A stretch of 14,482 nucleotides of DNA. It comes from Acetobacteraceae bacterium (lineage in GTDB: Bacteria > Pseudomonadota > Alphaproteobacteria > Acetobacterales > Acetobacteraceae). Below, piece by piece: positions 6,766-12,963 of this stretch; the stretch's first letter is position 1, and each line of letters begins with the position of its first letter. The DNA is taken from positions 1 to 14,482 of the forward strand of contig JADGHI010000038.1 of assembly GCA_019689515.1 (NCBI GenBank), read 5' to 3'. The notes beneath the pieces are model-generated. The model made no database searches and was not told where the DNA came from. It saw nothing but the letters and a program-made list of their open reading frames with translations. The position numbers and the translations under genes are program-made.

Positions 6766-7716
6766 TCAGCCCCGCGCGTGCGGCATCACCTCGCGCGCAA
6801 AGCGGTCCATGCGTTCGAGCGTCTCGGAGAGGGTCGTCGCGCGGAAGTCGAAGCTCAAATGCGAGACGCCGAGACGGCGATAGGTCTCCACGTCCTCCAG
6901 AATCTGCTCGGAGGAGCCATGGAAGGGCTTGCGCTCCGCCCCACCCGGCAGCGGCGCGGCGGTGTGGTTCAGCCGCGGCGCGAAGGCGATGGTGATGGAG
7001 GCGGGGTCGCGCCCCTCGGCCTCGGCCAGGCGCCGCAGTTCGGCGACCAGGCCCGCGAATTCGGCAGGCCCCAGCGGCGCCGTCGCCACGCCGCCGACCG
7101 GCAGCCAGCCATCACCGAGCCGCGCCGTGCGGCGCAGCGCCGGCCTGGTGTGGCCGCCGACCCAGATCGGCGGATGCGGCCGCTGCACGGGGCGCGGCTG
7201 GAAGCGCAGCGGGGCAAAGTCGTAGTGCTCGCCCCGATGCTCGACCGGGCCCTCGGAGGTCCAGAGCTTGCGGAAGATCGCGACGTATTCGTCGCTCACC
7301 GCGCCGCGCTTGTCGAAGTCCGGCGCATGCAGCGCGGCGAACTCCTCGCGCATCCAGCCGACCCCGATGCCGAGCGTGATGCGCCCGCGGGAGAGCACGT
7401 CCATCGTCGCGATCATCTTCGCCGCGAGGACGGGATTGCGGTGCGGCAGGACCATGACGCTGGCGATCAGGCGCAGCCGCTCGGTCGCGCCGGCGACGAA
7501 GCTCATCAGACTGAGCTGTTCGAGGGCGTCGCCCTTGCTCGGGTGGATGCCGCTCGCGTCGTAGGGGTATTTCGACTCGACGACGGTCGGGAAGACGATG
7601 TGGTCGGCGACGGTCGCGGAGGCGAAGCCCATCCGCTCGCCCTCTCGCGCCATCGTCACGACGCCGTCGTAATTCGCCAGCTCGCCGCGTACCGGCAGGC
7701 CGAAGCCGAATTGCAT
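6766..7716 (-). CDS. LLM-class F420/flavin-dependent oxidoreductase (TIGR03619-like)
   Basis: A 316-residue luciferase-like TIM-barrel oxidoreductase, same subfamily as the product of 2381-3334. Motifs: ADHIVFPTVVESKYPYD near residue 37, LRLIASVMVLPHRNP, the GIGVGWMREEF block near residue 118, and PHPPIWVGGHTRPALRRTARLGDGW near residue 183. The C-terminus ends FAREVMPHARG. ATG 7716 has GGAGG (7725-7729) 8 bases upstream. It starts 46 bp after the proB stop, with a hairpin in the gap, and is followed by the upstream tctC. Substrate unknown. F420 is favoured by the FO synthase 4 kb away, but FMN remains possible. The pairing with a TctC binding protein suggests that the transported solute, or a product of it, could be the substrate; that is inference. 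Confidence 0.9.
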   Translation of the reverse strand: MQFGFGLPVRGELANYDGVVTMAREGERMGFASATVADHIVFPTVVESKYPYDASGIHPSKGDALEQLSLMSFVAGATERLRLIASVMVLPHRNPVLAAKMIATMDVLSRGRITLGIGVGWMREEFAALHAPDFDKRGAVSDEYVAIFRKLWTSEGPVEHRGEHYDFAPLRFQPRPVQRPHPPIWVGGHTRPALRRTARLGDGWLPVGGVATAPLGPAEFAGLVAELRRLAEAEGRDPASITIAFAPRLNHTAAPLPGGAERKPFHGSSEQILEDVETYRRLGVSHLSFDFRATTLSETLERMDRFAREVMPHARG

Positions 7717-7736
7717 CCCCGTTTCCTCCGCCCGTC

Positions 7737-7758
7737 CGGGCGGCAGGAACGCCGCCCG
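7737..7758 (-). terminator. GC hairpin after the proB stop
   Basis: CGGGCGGC (7737-7744) and GCCGCCCG (7751-7758) pair as an 8-bp stem around AGGAAC, 4 bases beyond the proB stop codon (7763-7765). No T-run follows. It sits just before the ribosome site of the next gene, so it may attenuate rather than fully separate proB and the LLM gene. Confidence 0.4.
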
Positions 7759-7762
7759 TGCC

Positions 7763-8920
7763 CTATAGTAGCACCAGGTCGTCGCGGTGGATGATCTCGT
7801 CGCGCCCGCGCCAGCCCAGGATCGCCTCCAGCTCCTCGCTGCGATGGCCGGCGATCCGGCGTGCGGCCTCGGAATCGTAGGCGGAGAGGCCGCGCGCGAC
7901 TTCGCGCCCCGCCGTGTCCTTCACGCTCACCGGGTCGCCGCGCTGGAAGTTGCCTTCCACGCTGCGCACCCCGGCCGGCAGCAGGGAGCGGCCCTGCGCC
8001 AACGCGCGCGCCGCGCCGGCATCCACCACCAGCGTGCCGAGCGGGGCGAGAGAGCCGGCGATCCAGCGCTTGCGCGCGCTGCGCCCCTCCGGCGCCGGGA
8101 GGAACCAGGTGCAGCGCGCGCCCTCCTCGAGCGCGCGCAGCGGATGGTCCGTCTTGCCGAGCGCGATGGCCATGGCGCAGCCGGCGCCGGTGGCGATGCG
8201 CGCGGCGATCAGCTTGGTCCGCATGCCGCCCGAGGAGTAGCCCGGCGGCGGCTCGCCCCCCATCGCCATGATCTCGTCGGTGATCCGCTCCACAACGGGC
8301 AGGTGCTGCGCCGCGGGGTCCTTGCGCGGATCGGCGGTGTAGAGGCCGTCAATGTCCGAGAGCAGCACCAGCGCGTCGGCCTGGATCATCTCCGCCACGC
8401 GGGCGGCGAGGCGGTCGTTGTCGCCGAAGCGGATCTCCGCCGTCGCGACCGTGTCGTTCTCGTTGATGACGGGGATGCAGCCGAGCTCAAGCAAGGTGCC
8501 GAGCGTCGCGCGCGCGTTGAGGTAGCGCCGGCGGTCCTCGGAATCCTCCAGGGTCAGCAGGAGCTGCGCGGCGTTCAGCCCATGCCCGGCGAGCGCCGCC
8601 TGCCAAGCGCCGGCGAGGCGGATCTGGCCCACCGCTGCGGCGGCCTGCTTCTCCTCCAGCCGGAGGCGCTTGCGGGTGAGGCCGAGCGCGCGGCGAGCGA
8701 GCGCGATGGCGCCGGAGGAAACGATCGCCACCTCCACCCCTCGCGCACGCATCGCCGCGACATCGGCCGCGACCGAGGCGAGCCAGGAGTCGCGCGGGGT
8801 CGCGCTGCGCTCGTCCACGACGAGCGCCGAACCGATCTTGACCACCACACGCCGCGCGGCGGCGAGGCTCGGAGAGGTGGTGCGCGCGGGAGCATGTCGC
8901 ATGGGCGCGGCCCATAGCAT
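7763..8920 (-). CDS. proB: Glutamate 5-kinase, with C-terminal PUA domain
   Basis: Phosphorylates glutamate to gamma-glutamyl phosphate with ATP, the first and feedback-inhibited step of proline synthesis, in the cytoplasm. The 385-residue form (379 from the second Met) is full length. The amino-acid-kinase domain runs from about residue 23 (RVVVKIGSALV) through IVSSGAIALARRALG, PVINENDTVAT, RFGDNDRLAARVA, LLSDIDGLYTADP and YSSGGMRTKL. A PUA domain follows (about residues 290-375, from GTLVVDAGAARAL to WRGRDEIIHRDDLVLL), as in E. coli ProB. The start is uncertain: ATG 8920 and ATG 8902 both lack a clear ribosome site, and a perfect 11-bp inverted repeat spans the region. Conservation begins after both. 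In many alphaproteobacteria proB follows obgE; here it sits between a catabolic-looking operon and an LLM gene, and no proA is in the window. Confidence 0.95.
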   Translation of the reverse strand: MLWAAPMRHAPARTTSPSLAAARRVVVKIGSALVVDERSATPRDSWLASVAADVAAMRARGVEVAIVSSGAIALARRALGLTRKRLRLEEKQAAAAVGQIRLAGAWQAALAGHGLNAAQLLLTLEDSEDRRRYLNARATLGTLLELGCIPVINENDTVATAEIRFGDNDRLAARVAEMIQADALVLLSDIDGLYTADPRKDPAAQHLPVVERITDEIMAMGGEPPPGYSSGGMRTKLIAARIATGAGCAMAIALGKTDHPLRALEEGARCTWFLPAPEGRSARKRWIAGSLAPLGTLVVDAGAARALAQGRSLLPAGVRSVEGNFQRGDPVSVKDTAGREVARGLSAYDSEAARRIAGHRSEELEAILGWRGRDEIIHRDDLVLL

Positions 8921-8933
8921 GCGGGCCGCGCCC
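8903..8933. repeat. Perfect 11-bp inverted repeat around the proB start
   Basis: GGGCGCGGCCC (8903-8913) and GGGCCGCGCCC (8923-8933) are exact reverse complements with a 9-base spacer. The spacer and arm edges contain the ATG at 8920, and the second ATG at 8902 begins directly after the repeat on the minus strand. In RNA this would be a very stable hairpin at the translation start. It could reduce initiation at 8920, mark 8902 as the true start, act as an operator, or terminate the upstream SnoaL-like gene. Confidence 0.7.
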
Positions 8934-8973
8934 GGCGAAGCGGGGGGAGAGGCCGGACAGGCCGGGCCGACGC

Positions 8974-8998
8974 GCGCCAGGGGCGTCTCCCTTGGCGC
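8974..8998 (-). terminator. Hairpin after the SnoaL-like gene
   Basis: Arms GCGCCAGGGG (8974-8983) and CCCTTGGCGC (8989-8998) pair over 10 positions with one non-Watson-Crick pair and a 5-base loop, 15 bases beyond the stop at 9014-9016. No T-run follows. It is the likely 3' boundary of the TauD/FAA/SnoaL operon. Confidence 0.4.
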
Positions 8999-9013
8999 CC
9001 GCCCGCAGAAGGA

Positions 9014-9451
9014 TCAGCCCGCCGCGGCCGAGAAGACCGGCCTCGAACGGCGCTCCACGACCAGCCAGGCGCCGTCCGGGCCGCGGCGCAGCCGGTCGCT
9101 CACTGCGGAGATCGAGAGCGCGTCACGGAGCGGCACGGGCCCCTCCGGTGCACGCTCGGCGTCGTGGCGATAGACGAGCGAGAAGTAGCGCGCGGTGGCG
9201 GTGTTCTCGTCCGCAAGATCGACGACGAGGTTCTGCACCATGTGCGCGGTGACGCGGCCGGTCGGCCGCTCGGCCAGAGCGGCGCGCACACCGTCCGGCC
9301 CCTGCAGCGCCTTGCCCTGGCGGTGCCACACCCCTTCCGGCGCCATGCTCTTCGCGACCGTCTCGTAGTCTGATGCGTCGAGCGCGGCCCAAAAGCGTGT
9401 AATCGCTTGCGAGCAGAGGGTGATCAGCGCCGCCTTGCGGACCTCGTCCAT
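9014..9451 (-). CDS. SnoaL-like / NTF2-fold protein
   Basis: A 145-residue protein with the layout of the SnoaL-like (NTF2-superfamily) fold. An N-terminal helix pair (ALITLCSQAITRFWAALDASDYETVAKSM) is followed by APEGVWHRQGKALQGPDGVRAAL and the beta-rich half (AHMVQNLVVDLADENTATARYFSLVYRH ... DRLRRGPDGAWLVVERRSRPVF). Members include small isomerases/cyclases, ring-hydroxylating dioxygenase beta-type subunits and many proteins of unknown role; no specific activity can be assigned. It starts 4 bases after the FAA hydrolase stop, with GAGGGG (9462-9467) inside the end of that gene as its ribosome site, so it is translated from the same message. The context suggests a helper or a further step acting on the same substrate. 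Confidence 0.8.
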   Translation of the reverse strand: MDEVRKAALITLCSQAITRFWAALDASDYETVAKSMAPEGVWHRQGKALQGPDGVRAALAERPTGRVTAHMVQNLVVDLADENTATARYFSLVYRHDAERAPEGPVPLRDALSISAVSDRLRRGPDGAWLVVERRSRPVFSAAAG

Positions 9452-9455
9452 CGCG

Positions 9456-10241
9456 TCACATCCCCTCGCGCACGAACCGGTTGCGCAGCGTGCCGATGCC
9501 GGTGATCTCCACCTCCACCACGTCGCCGTGCTTGAGGTCCGGCGAGGTGCCGTCGGTCCCCATCCAGATGATGTCGCCGGGCCAGAGCGTGAGGTAACGC
9601 GTCATCGTGCTGATGAAGGTCGCGATGCCGAACAGCATGTGGTTGGTGGCGAAGCGCGTGCTCACCTCGCCGTTCAGCCGGACGATGGTTTCCGCCTTGT
9701 CGAGATCGAGGTCGGTCTCGATCCAGGGGCCCATCGGCTTGAAGGTGTCGGTGTTCTTGGCGCGCCAGAAGGTGCGGTCGCTGCGCTGCCAGGTGCGCTC
9801 GCTCACATCGTTGCCAATGGTGTAGCCGAGCACGCAGGAAAGCGCGTCCGCCTCGCTGAGGTGCTTCGCCTTCTTCCCGACGACGACGACGAGCTCGCCC
9901 TCGTAGTGCACCTTCTCCGTCGCGTCACGCGGGATGACGACGTCCTCGCCATGGGCGATCAGCGCGTTGGCGGCGCGGTAGCCCATGTCAGGCTTGGTCG
10001 GGATGTTCGGCGTCTCGCCGCGCTTCGCCGCCTGCTCCTTCACGTGCTCCACGTAGTTGAGGCCGGCGCAGTAGAAGGTGCGCGGGATCACCGGCACCTC
10101 GATCTTGACGGCGTCGAGCGCGTGGATGCGCCCGGTCGCCTCGTAGCCCTCGAAGGGGTCGCCGCGCACCTCGCGGATGCGGTCCCCCTCGAGGATGCCG
10201 TAGCCGGTGCGGCCCTCGGCCGTGTAGCGGATCCAGCGCAT
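9456..10241 (-). CDS. Fumarylacetoacetate hydrolase (FAH) family protein
   Basis: A 261-residue member of the FAH superfamily, metal-dependent hydrolases, decarboxylases or isomerases that act on beta-keto or 2-hydroxy-dienoate acids late in aromatic catabolism. The metal ligands expected for the family are visible as E114 and E116 in HYEGELVVVVG and D145 in GNDVSERTWQ. The small N-terminal domain (residues 1-50) precedes PRTFYCAGLNYVEH. The end (LKHGDVVEVEITGIGTLRNRF) is the typical closing beta segment. The loop normally reading GTPxGVG is MGTDGTSPD here, a modest departure that may affect substrate choice. It begins 16 bases after the dioxygenase stop with AGGAGGG as ribosome site, and is followed 4 bases later by the SnoaL-like gene. 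The exact reaction is unknown. Confidence 0.9.
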   Translation of the reverse strand: MRWIRYTAEGRTGYGILEGDRIREVRGDPFEGYEATGRIHALDAVKIEVPVIPRTFYCAGLNYVEHVKEQAAKRGETPNIPTKPDMGYRAANALIAHGEDVVIPRDATEKVHYEGELVVVVGKKAKHLSEADALSCVLGYTIGNDVSERTWQRSDRTFWRAKNTDTFKPMGPWIETDLDLDKAETIVRLNGEVSTRFATNHMLFGIATFISTMTRYLTLWPGDIIWMGTDGTSPDLKHGDVVEVEITGIGTLRNRFVREGM

Positions 10242-10257
10242 CGCCCCCGCCCTCCTG

Positions 10258-11163
10258 CTACGCCGCCTGGCGCAGCGAGGGCGGCAGGAAGTCGGGCTGG
10301 AACACCCGGTCGGCCAGCACCTGGCAGCGCTTCATCATGCGGTGCTCGTCCGGCCCGTAGTCCGGGATGGCGTTGTGCAGCGTGCCGATATTGTCCCAGA
10401 TCAGCACGTCGTTCTCGCTCCACACATGGGTGTAGAGGAAGCGCGGCTGGAGCTGGTGGGCGAAGAGATGCTCCAGCACCCGGTCGCTTTCCGCCTCGTC
10501 GAGCTCATTGATGCGCACCGCGTAGCCGGGGTTGCAGTAGAGCACCTTCCGCCCGGTGATCGGGTGGGTCATGAAGATCGGATGCACGGCCGGCGGGCGC
10601 TTGGCGCGCTGCTCCGGCGACAGCGGCGGGCGCGGGCTGCCGTCGCGCTGGCGCATGTTCTCCCAGAACTTGTTGAAGTCGTGCGTCGCGGTCATGTTCG
10701 CCAGGCGCTCCTTCAGCGCCGGGTCGAGTTCCTCATAGGCCGCGTGCATGTTGGCGAAGAGCGTGTTGCCGAGCGGCTTGCCGTTCCGCCGCGGCACCTT
10801 CACCGCGTAGAGCACGTTCACGAAGCCCATCAGGTCGCGGTAGGACATGTCCGTATGCCAGTCCTGGCCCGCATCGGGGATGCCGATGTATTCCCCGTTC
10901 ACCTTGATGTTGGAGAGGATGCCGACCTCCGGCACCTCCGGGTCGTGGTGCTTGCCGGTGATCGAGGTCTGGATGGTGCCGAAGCGCCGGGAGAAGTCGC
11001 GCAGCGCCGCGGAATCGATCTTCTGGCCCGGGAAGCGCAGCACGCCGTAACGGCCGAGGGCGGCGAGGATCGTCGCGAATTCCTCATCGCCGAGAGGCCT
11101 GGAGAGATCGATGTCCGTGACCGTCGCGCCCAGGATCTCGCCGGTCGGCTGAATCGTCGCCAT
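10258..11163 (-). CDS. TauD/TfdA-family Fe(II)/2-oxoglutarate dioxygenase
   Basis: A 301-residue non-haem iron dioxygenase that hydroxylates its substrate with O2 while converting 2-oxoglutarate to succinate. Iron ligands are visible as H103 and D105 (WHTDMSY) and H263 (GTLHNAIPDY); R275 or R279 in HRMMKR would bind the 2-oxoglutarate carboxylate, and T134 in GNTLFANMHAAY sits at the usual cosubstrate position. Length matches the family (about 280-300). Known members act on taurine, 2,4-D, alkyl sulfates and others; residues here do not settle the substrate. ATG 11163 follows an AAGGAA stretch. It is the first gene of the TauD-FAA-SnoaL run and lies about 115 bp after the SoeC-like gene, with a hairpin between. 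A desulfonating role would fit the SoeABC-like neighbour but is inference. Confidence 0.92.
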   Translation of the reverse strand: MATIQPTGEILGATVTDIDLSRPLGDEEFATILAALGRYGVLRFPGQKIDSAALRDFSRRFGTIQTSITGKHHDPEVPEVGILSNIKVNGEYIGIPDAGQDWHTDMSYRDLMGFVNVLYAVKVPRRNGKPLGNTLFANMHAAYEELDPALKERLANMTATHDFNKFWENMRQRDGSPRPPLSPEQRAKRPPAVHPIFMTHPITGRKVLYCNPGYAVRINELDEAESDRVLEHLFAHQLQPRFLYTHVWSENDVLIWDNIGTLHNAIPDYGPDEHRMMKRCQVLADRVFQPDFLPPSLRQAA

Positions 11164-11210
11164 GTCCTTGTTTCCTTCCCGCGCGGGCAGGTGTCGCCCG
11201 GGTTGGCGGG

Positions 11211-11240
11211 AGGCTAGCGCGCGGCCCTGGACATGGGCAA
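11211..11240 (-). promoter_or_regulatory. Weak promoter candidate for the TauD/FAA/SnoaL operon
   Basis: On the minus strand TTGCCC (11240-11235) and TAGCCT (11216-11211) are spaced by 18 bp, about 47 bases before the ATG at 11163 and just after the hairpin that follows the SoeC-like gene. Both boxes are imperfect. The best candidate seen in this gap, low confidence. Confidence 0.22.
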
Positions 11241-11246
11241 GCCGAC

Positions 11247-11278
11247 GGCCGGCCGGCCGCCCGGGCCGCCGGCCGGTC
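11247..11278 (-). terminator. GC hairpin immediately after the SoeC-like stop
   Basis: CCGGCCGGC (11249-11257) and GCCGGCCGG (11268-11276) form a perfect 9-bp stem with a 10-base loop, extendable by two pairs (one G-U) to 11247-11278. It directly abuts the stop codon at 11279-11281. No T-run follows. The likely end of the soe-like operon. Confidence 0.45.
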
Positions 11279-12220
11279 TCAACGTGCGGTCGCGGGCGGG
11301 TAGTAGAGCGTGACGGTGTGCGTCGCCTCGGCGAACATCAGCCAGCGCTCGACGAGCAGGCCGAGGAGGACGAGGACCGCGGCCAGCGTCGCGAGGACCG
11401 CCGCGGCCCCGCCGCCGATCAGCAGGCCAAGCAGCAACAGCACCAGCGGAGCCGCGAAGCCCGCAGCCTGCGCGATCAGGCGCAGCCGCGCCGCATGCTT
11501 GCGCGCGATGCGGAAGCCCATCTCGCGCAGCAGGTAATTCGTCTCCGTGTGCGGCGGGTCGAGGGTGCGCACGGTGCCGAGGGCACCAAGCCCGGTGGCG
11601 GTCTCCGGCGTGCTCGCGGGCGGCTCGGTGTCGATCGCCCGCCAATAGGTCCGCTTGAGCACGAAACCGCCGGCGCCTGCGAGCACGGCGATCACCGCCG
11701 GCACGGCGCCATCGCCCCAGAAGGCGCCGAACATGGCGAGCAGCGCCGCGCCGCTGAACGCCGCCAGCGTCAGATAGCCCGGCACGACCAGCGGATGCCG
11801 CCACTGCCGGATCGGCTTGAGCGACGCATAGATCATGCCGGTGCAGTAGACCGTCGCCACCGCCCCGGCCGCGGCGAGCAGGCCGAACAGCGCGGCCGCG
11901 CCCCGCCAGCCGAGCAGCAGTGCGAGGAACAGCAGCCCGGCCGGCACATAGGTCACCACCGCCGCGACGCCCTCCCGCGACAGCCAGGAGGAGCGCCATT
12001 GCGACAGCGCCCGCCAGGCCCGCTCCGGCCGGCCGAGATGCGCGGTGGAGGAGAGCAGCCCGGCAGTGACCAGGGCCAGTGCCAGCAGCAGCGCCACGAT
12101 GCCGAAGGACGCATCCTGCGGCACCAGTCCGAGCGGCCGCAGCAGGCCGAGCCAGAACAGCAGCCCGTAGCCGGCGCCGGAAAGCGTCGTAAAGACGATA
12201 ATGGACGGCGCAGGGTTCAT
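11279..12220 (-). CDS. soeC: DmsC/SoeC-type membrane anchor and quinone-reactive subunit
   Basis: A 313-residue integral membrane protein that anchors a molybdo-iron-sulfur enzyme and exchanges electrons with the quinone pool. Eight hydrophobic segments are visible at about residues 7-27, 38-58, 84-105, 108-133, 143-167, 172-190, 246-270 and 272-298, the number expected for the DmsC family. Between segments 2 and 3 lies HLGRPERAWRALSQWRSSWL, a conserved DmsC block. The soluble loop at about residues 191-240 carries TETNYLLREMGFRIARKH. The start ATG overlaps the soeB stop (ATGA), so the genes are translationally coupled. The sulfite-dehydrogenase (SoeC) assignment rests on the resemblance of the whole A-B-C set; DMSO or polysulfide reductase anchors are alternatives. 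Confidence 0.8.
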   Translation of the reverse strand: MNPAPSIIVFTTLSGAGYGLLFWLGLLRPLGLVPQDASFGIVALLLALALVTAGLLSSTAHLGRPERAWRALSQWRSSWLSREGVAAVVTYVPAGLLFLALLLGWRGAAALFGLLAAAGAVATVYCTGMIYASLKPIRQWRHPLVVPGYLTLAAFSGAALLAMFGAFWGDGAVPAVIAVLAGAGGFVLKRTYWRAIDTEPPASTPETATGLGALGTVRTLDPPHTETNYLLREMGFRIARKHAARLRLIAQAAGFAAPLVLLLLGLLIGGGAAAVLATLAAVLVLLGLLVERWLMFAEATHTVTLYYPPATAR

Positions 12221-12957
12221 CGCGACAGCACCTTGTCCATCCAGCGCAGGAGAGGATTCGCGATCTCCTCCTTACGCGGCTCGGCCTCCCGCGGCGGCGC
12301 CTCGGCCACGGCGCGCTTGCGGGGCGGCAGGTACTTGTTGACCGGCTTGTACCCCAGCTCCGGCATCAGGTCGTAGCCGCCGCGCTCGCGCACGAGCTTC
12401 GACACCGCGCTGTCCGGGTCGCCGAGGTCGCCGAAGTGGCGCGCGCGCGTCGGGCAGGTCAGCACGCAGGCGGGCTGGCGCTGCGCCTCCGGGATGGTCT
12501 CGTTGTAGATGCGGTCGATGCAGAGCGTGCACTTCTTCATCACGCCCGCATCCTCGTCCATCTCGCGCGCACCGTAGGGGCACGCCCAGGCGCAGAGGCC
12601 GCAGCCGATGCAGGTCTCGGTGTTGACCAGCACGATGCCGTCCTCGGCGCGCTTGTAGGAGGCGCCGGTGGGGCAGACGGTGACGCAGGCCGGCTGCTCG
12701 CAATGCAGGCAGGAGCGGGGGAAGTGGACGGTGCGGCCGGCCTCTCCCTCGCCCGCCTCATAGGAGTGCACGCGGTTGAACCAGACGCCCTCAGTACCGG
12801 CGGAGTAGGGCTTGAAGTCCGGCAGCGGCGCGAGGTGCCCGCTGGTGTTCCACTCCTTGCAGTTGGTCGCGCAGGCCTGGCAGCCGACGCAGGTGTCGAG
12901 GTCTATGACGAGACCGAGTTTCTTCCCGTTCGGCACGGGCTCCGGCAGGCTGGTCAC
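12217..12957 (-). CDS. soeB: SoeB/DmsB-type four-cluster 4Fe-4S electron-transfer subunit
   Basis: A 246-residue ferredoxin-like subunit that passes electrons between the molybdenum subunit and the membrane anchor. Sixteen cysteines fit four 4Fe-4S clusters: C23/26/29/33 (CVGCQACATNC), C83/86/91/95, C116/119/122/126 (CIGCGLCAWAC) and C143/146/164/168. The opening GKKLGLVIDLDTCVGC and CKEWNTSGH, with GVWFNRVHSYE, are as I recall from alphaproteobacterial and purple-sulfur SoeB proteins, giving some weight to sulfite oxidation over DMSO reduction. No signal peptide is seen, consistent with a cytoplasm-facing complex. The start is GTG at 12957, 6 bases after the upstream stop, with only a weak ribosome site; coupling to the upstream gene is likely. 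The stop overlaps the soeC start. Confidence 0.85.
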   Translation of the reverse strand: MTSLPEPVPNGKKLGLVIDLDTCVGCQACATNCKEWNTSGHLAPLPDFKPYSAGTEGVWFNRVHSYEAGEGEAGRTVHFPRSCLHCEQPACVTVCPTGASYKRAEDGIVLVNTETCIGCGLCAWACPYGAREMDEDAGVMKKCTLCIDRIYNETIPEAQRQPACVLTCPTRARHFGDLGDPDSAVSKLVRERGGYDLMPELGYKPVNKYLPPRKRAVAEAPPREAEPRKEEIANPLLRWMDKVLSR

Positions 12958-12963
12958 GGTGCG

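Noticed and set aside
10342..11217. Plus-strand frame opposite the dioxygenase gene
   Set aside because: Antisense to a gene with intact iron and 2-oxoglutarate ligands; no recognisable domain.
11162..12376. Plus-strand 404-codon frame opposite the soeC-like gene
   Set aside because: Gln/Arg-rich antisense translation of a membrane-protein gene; the minus strand encodes eight clear membrane segments.
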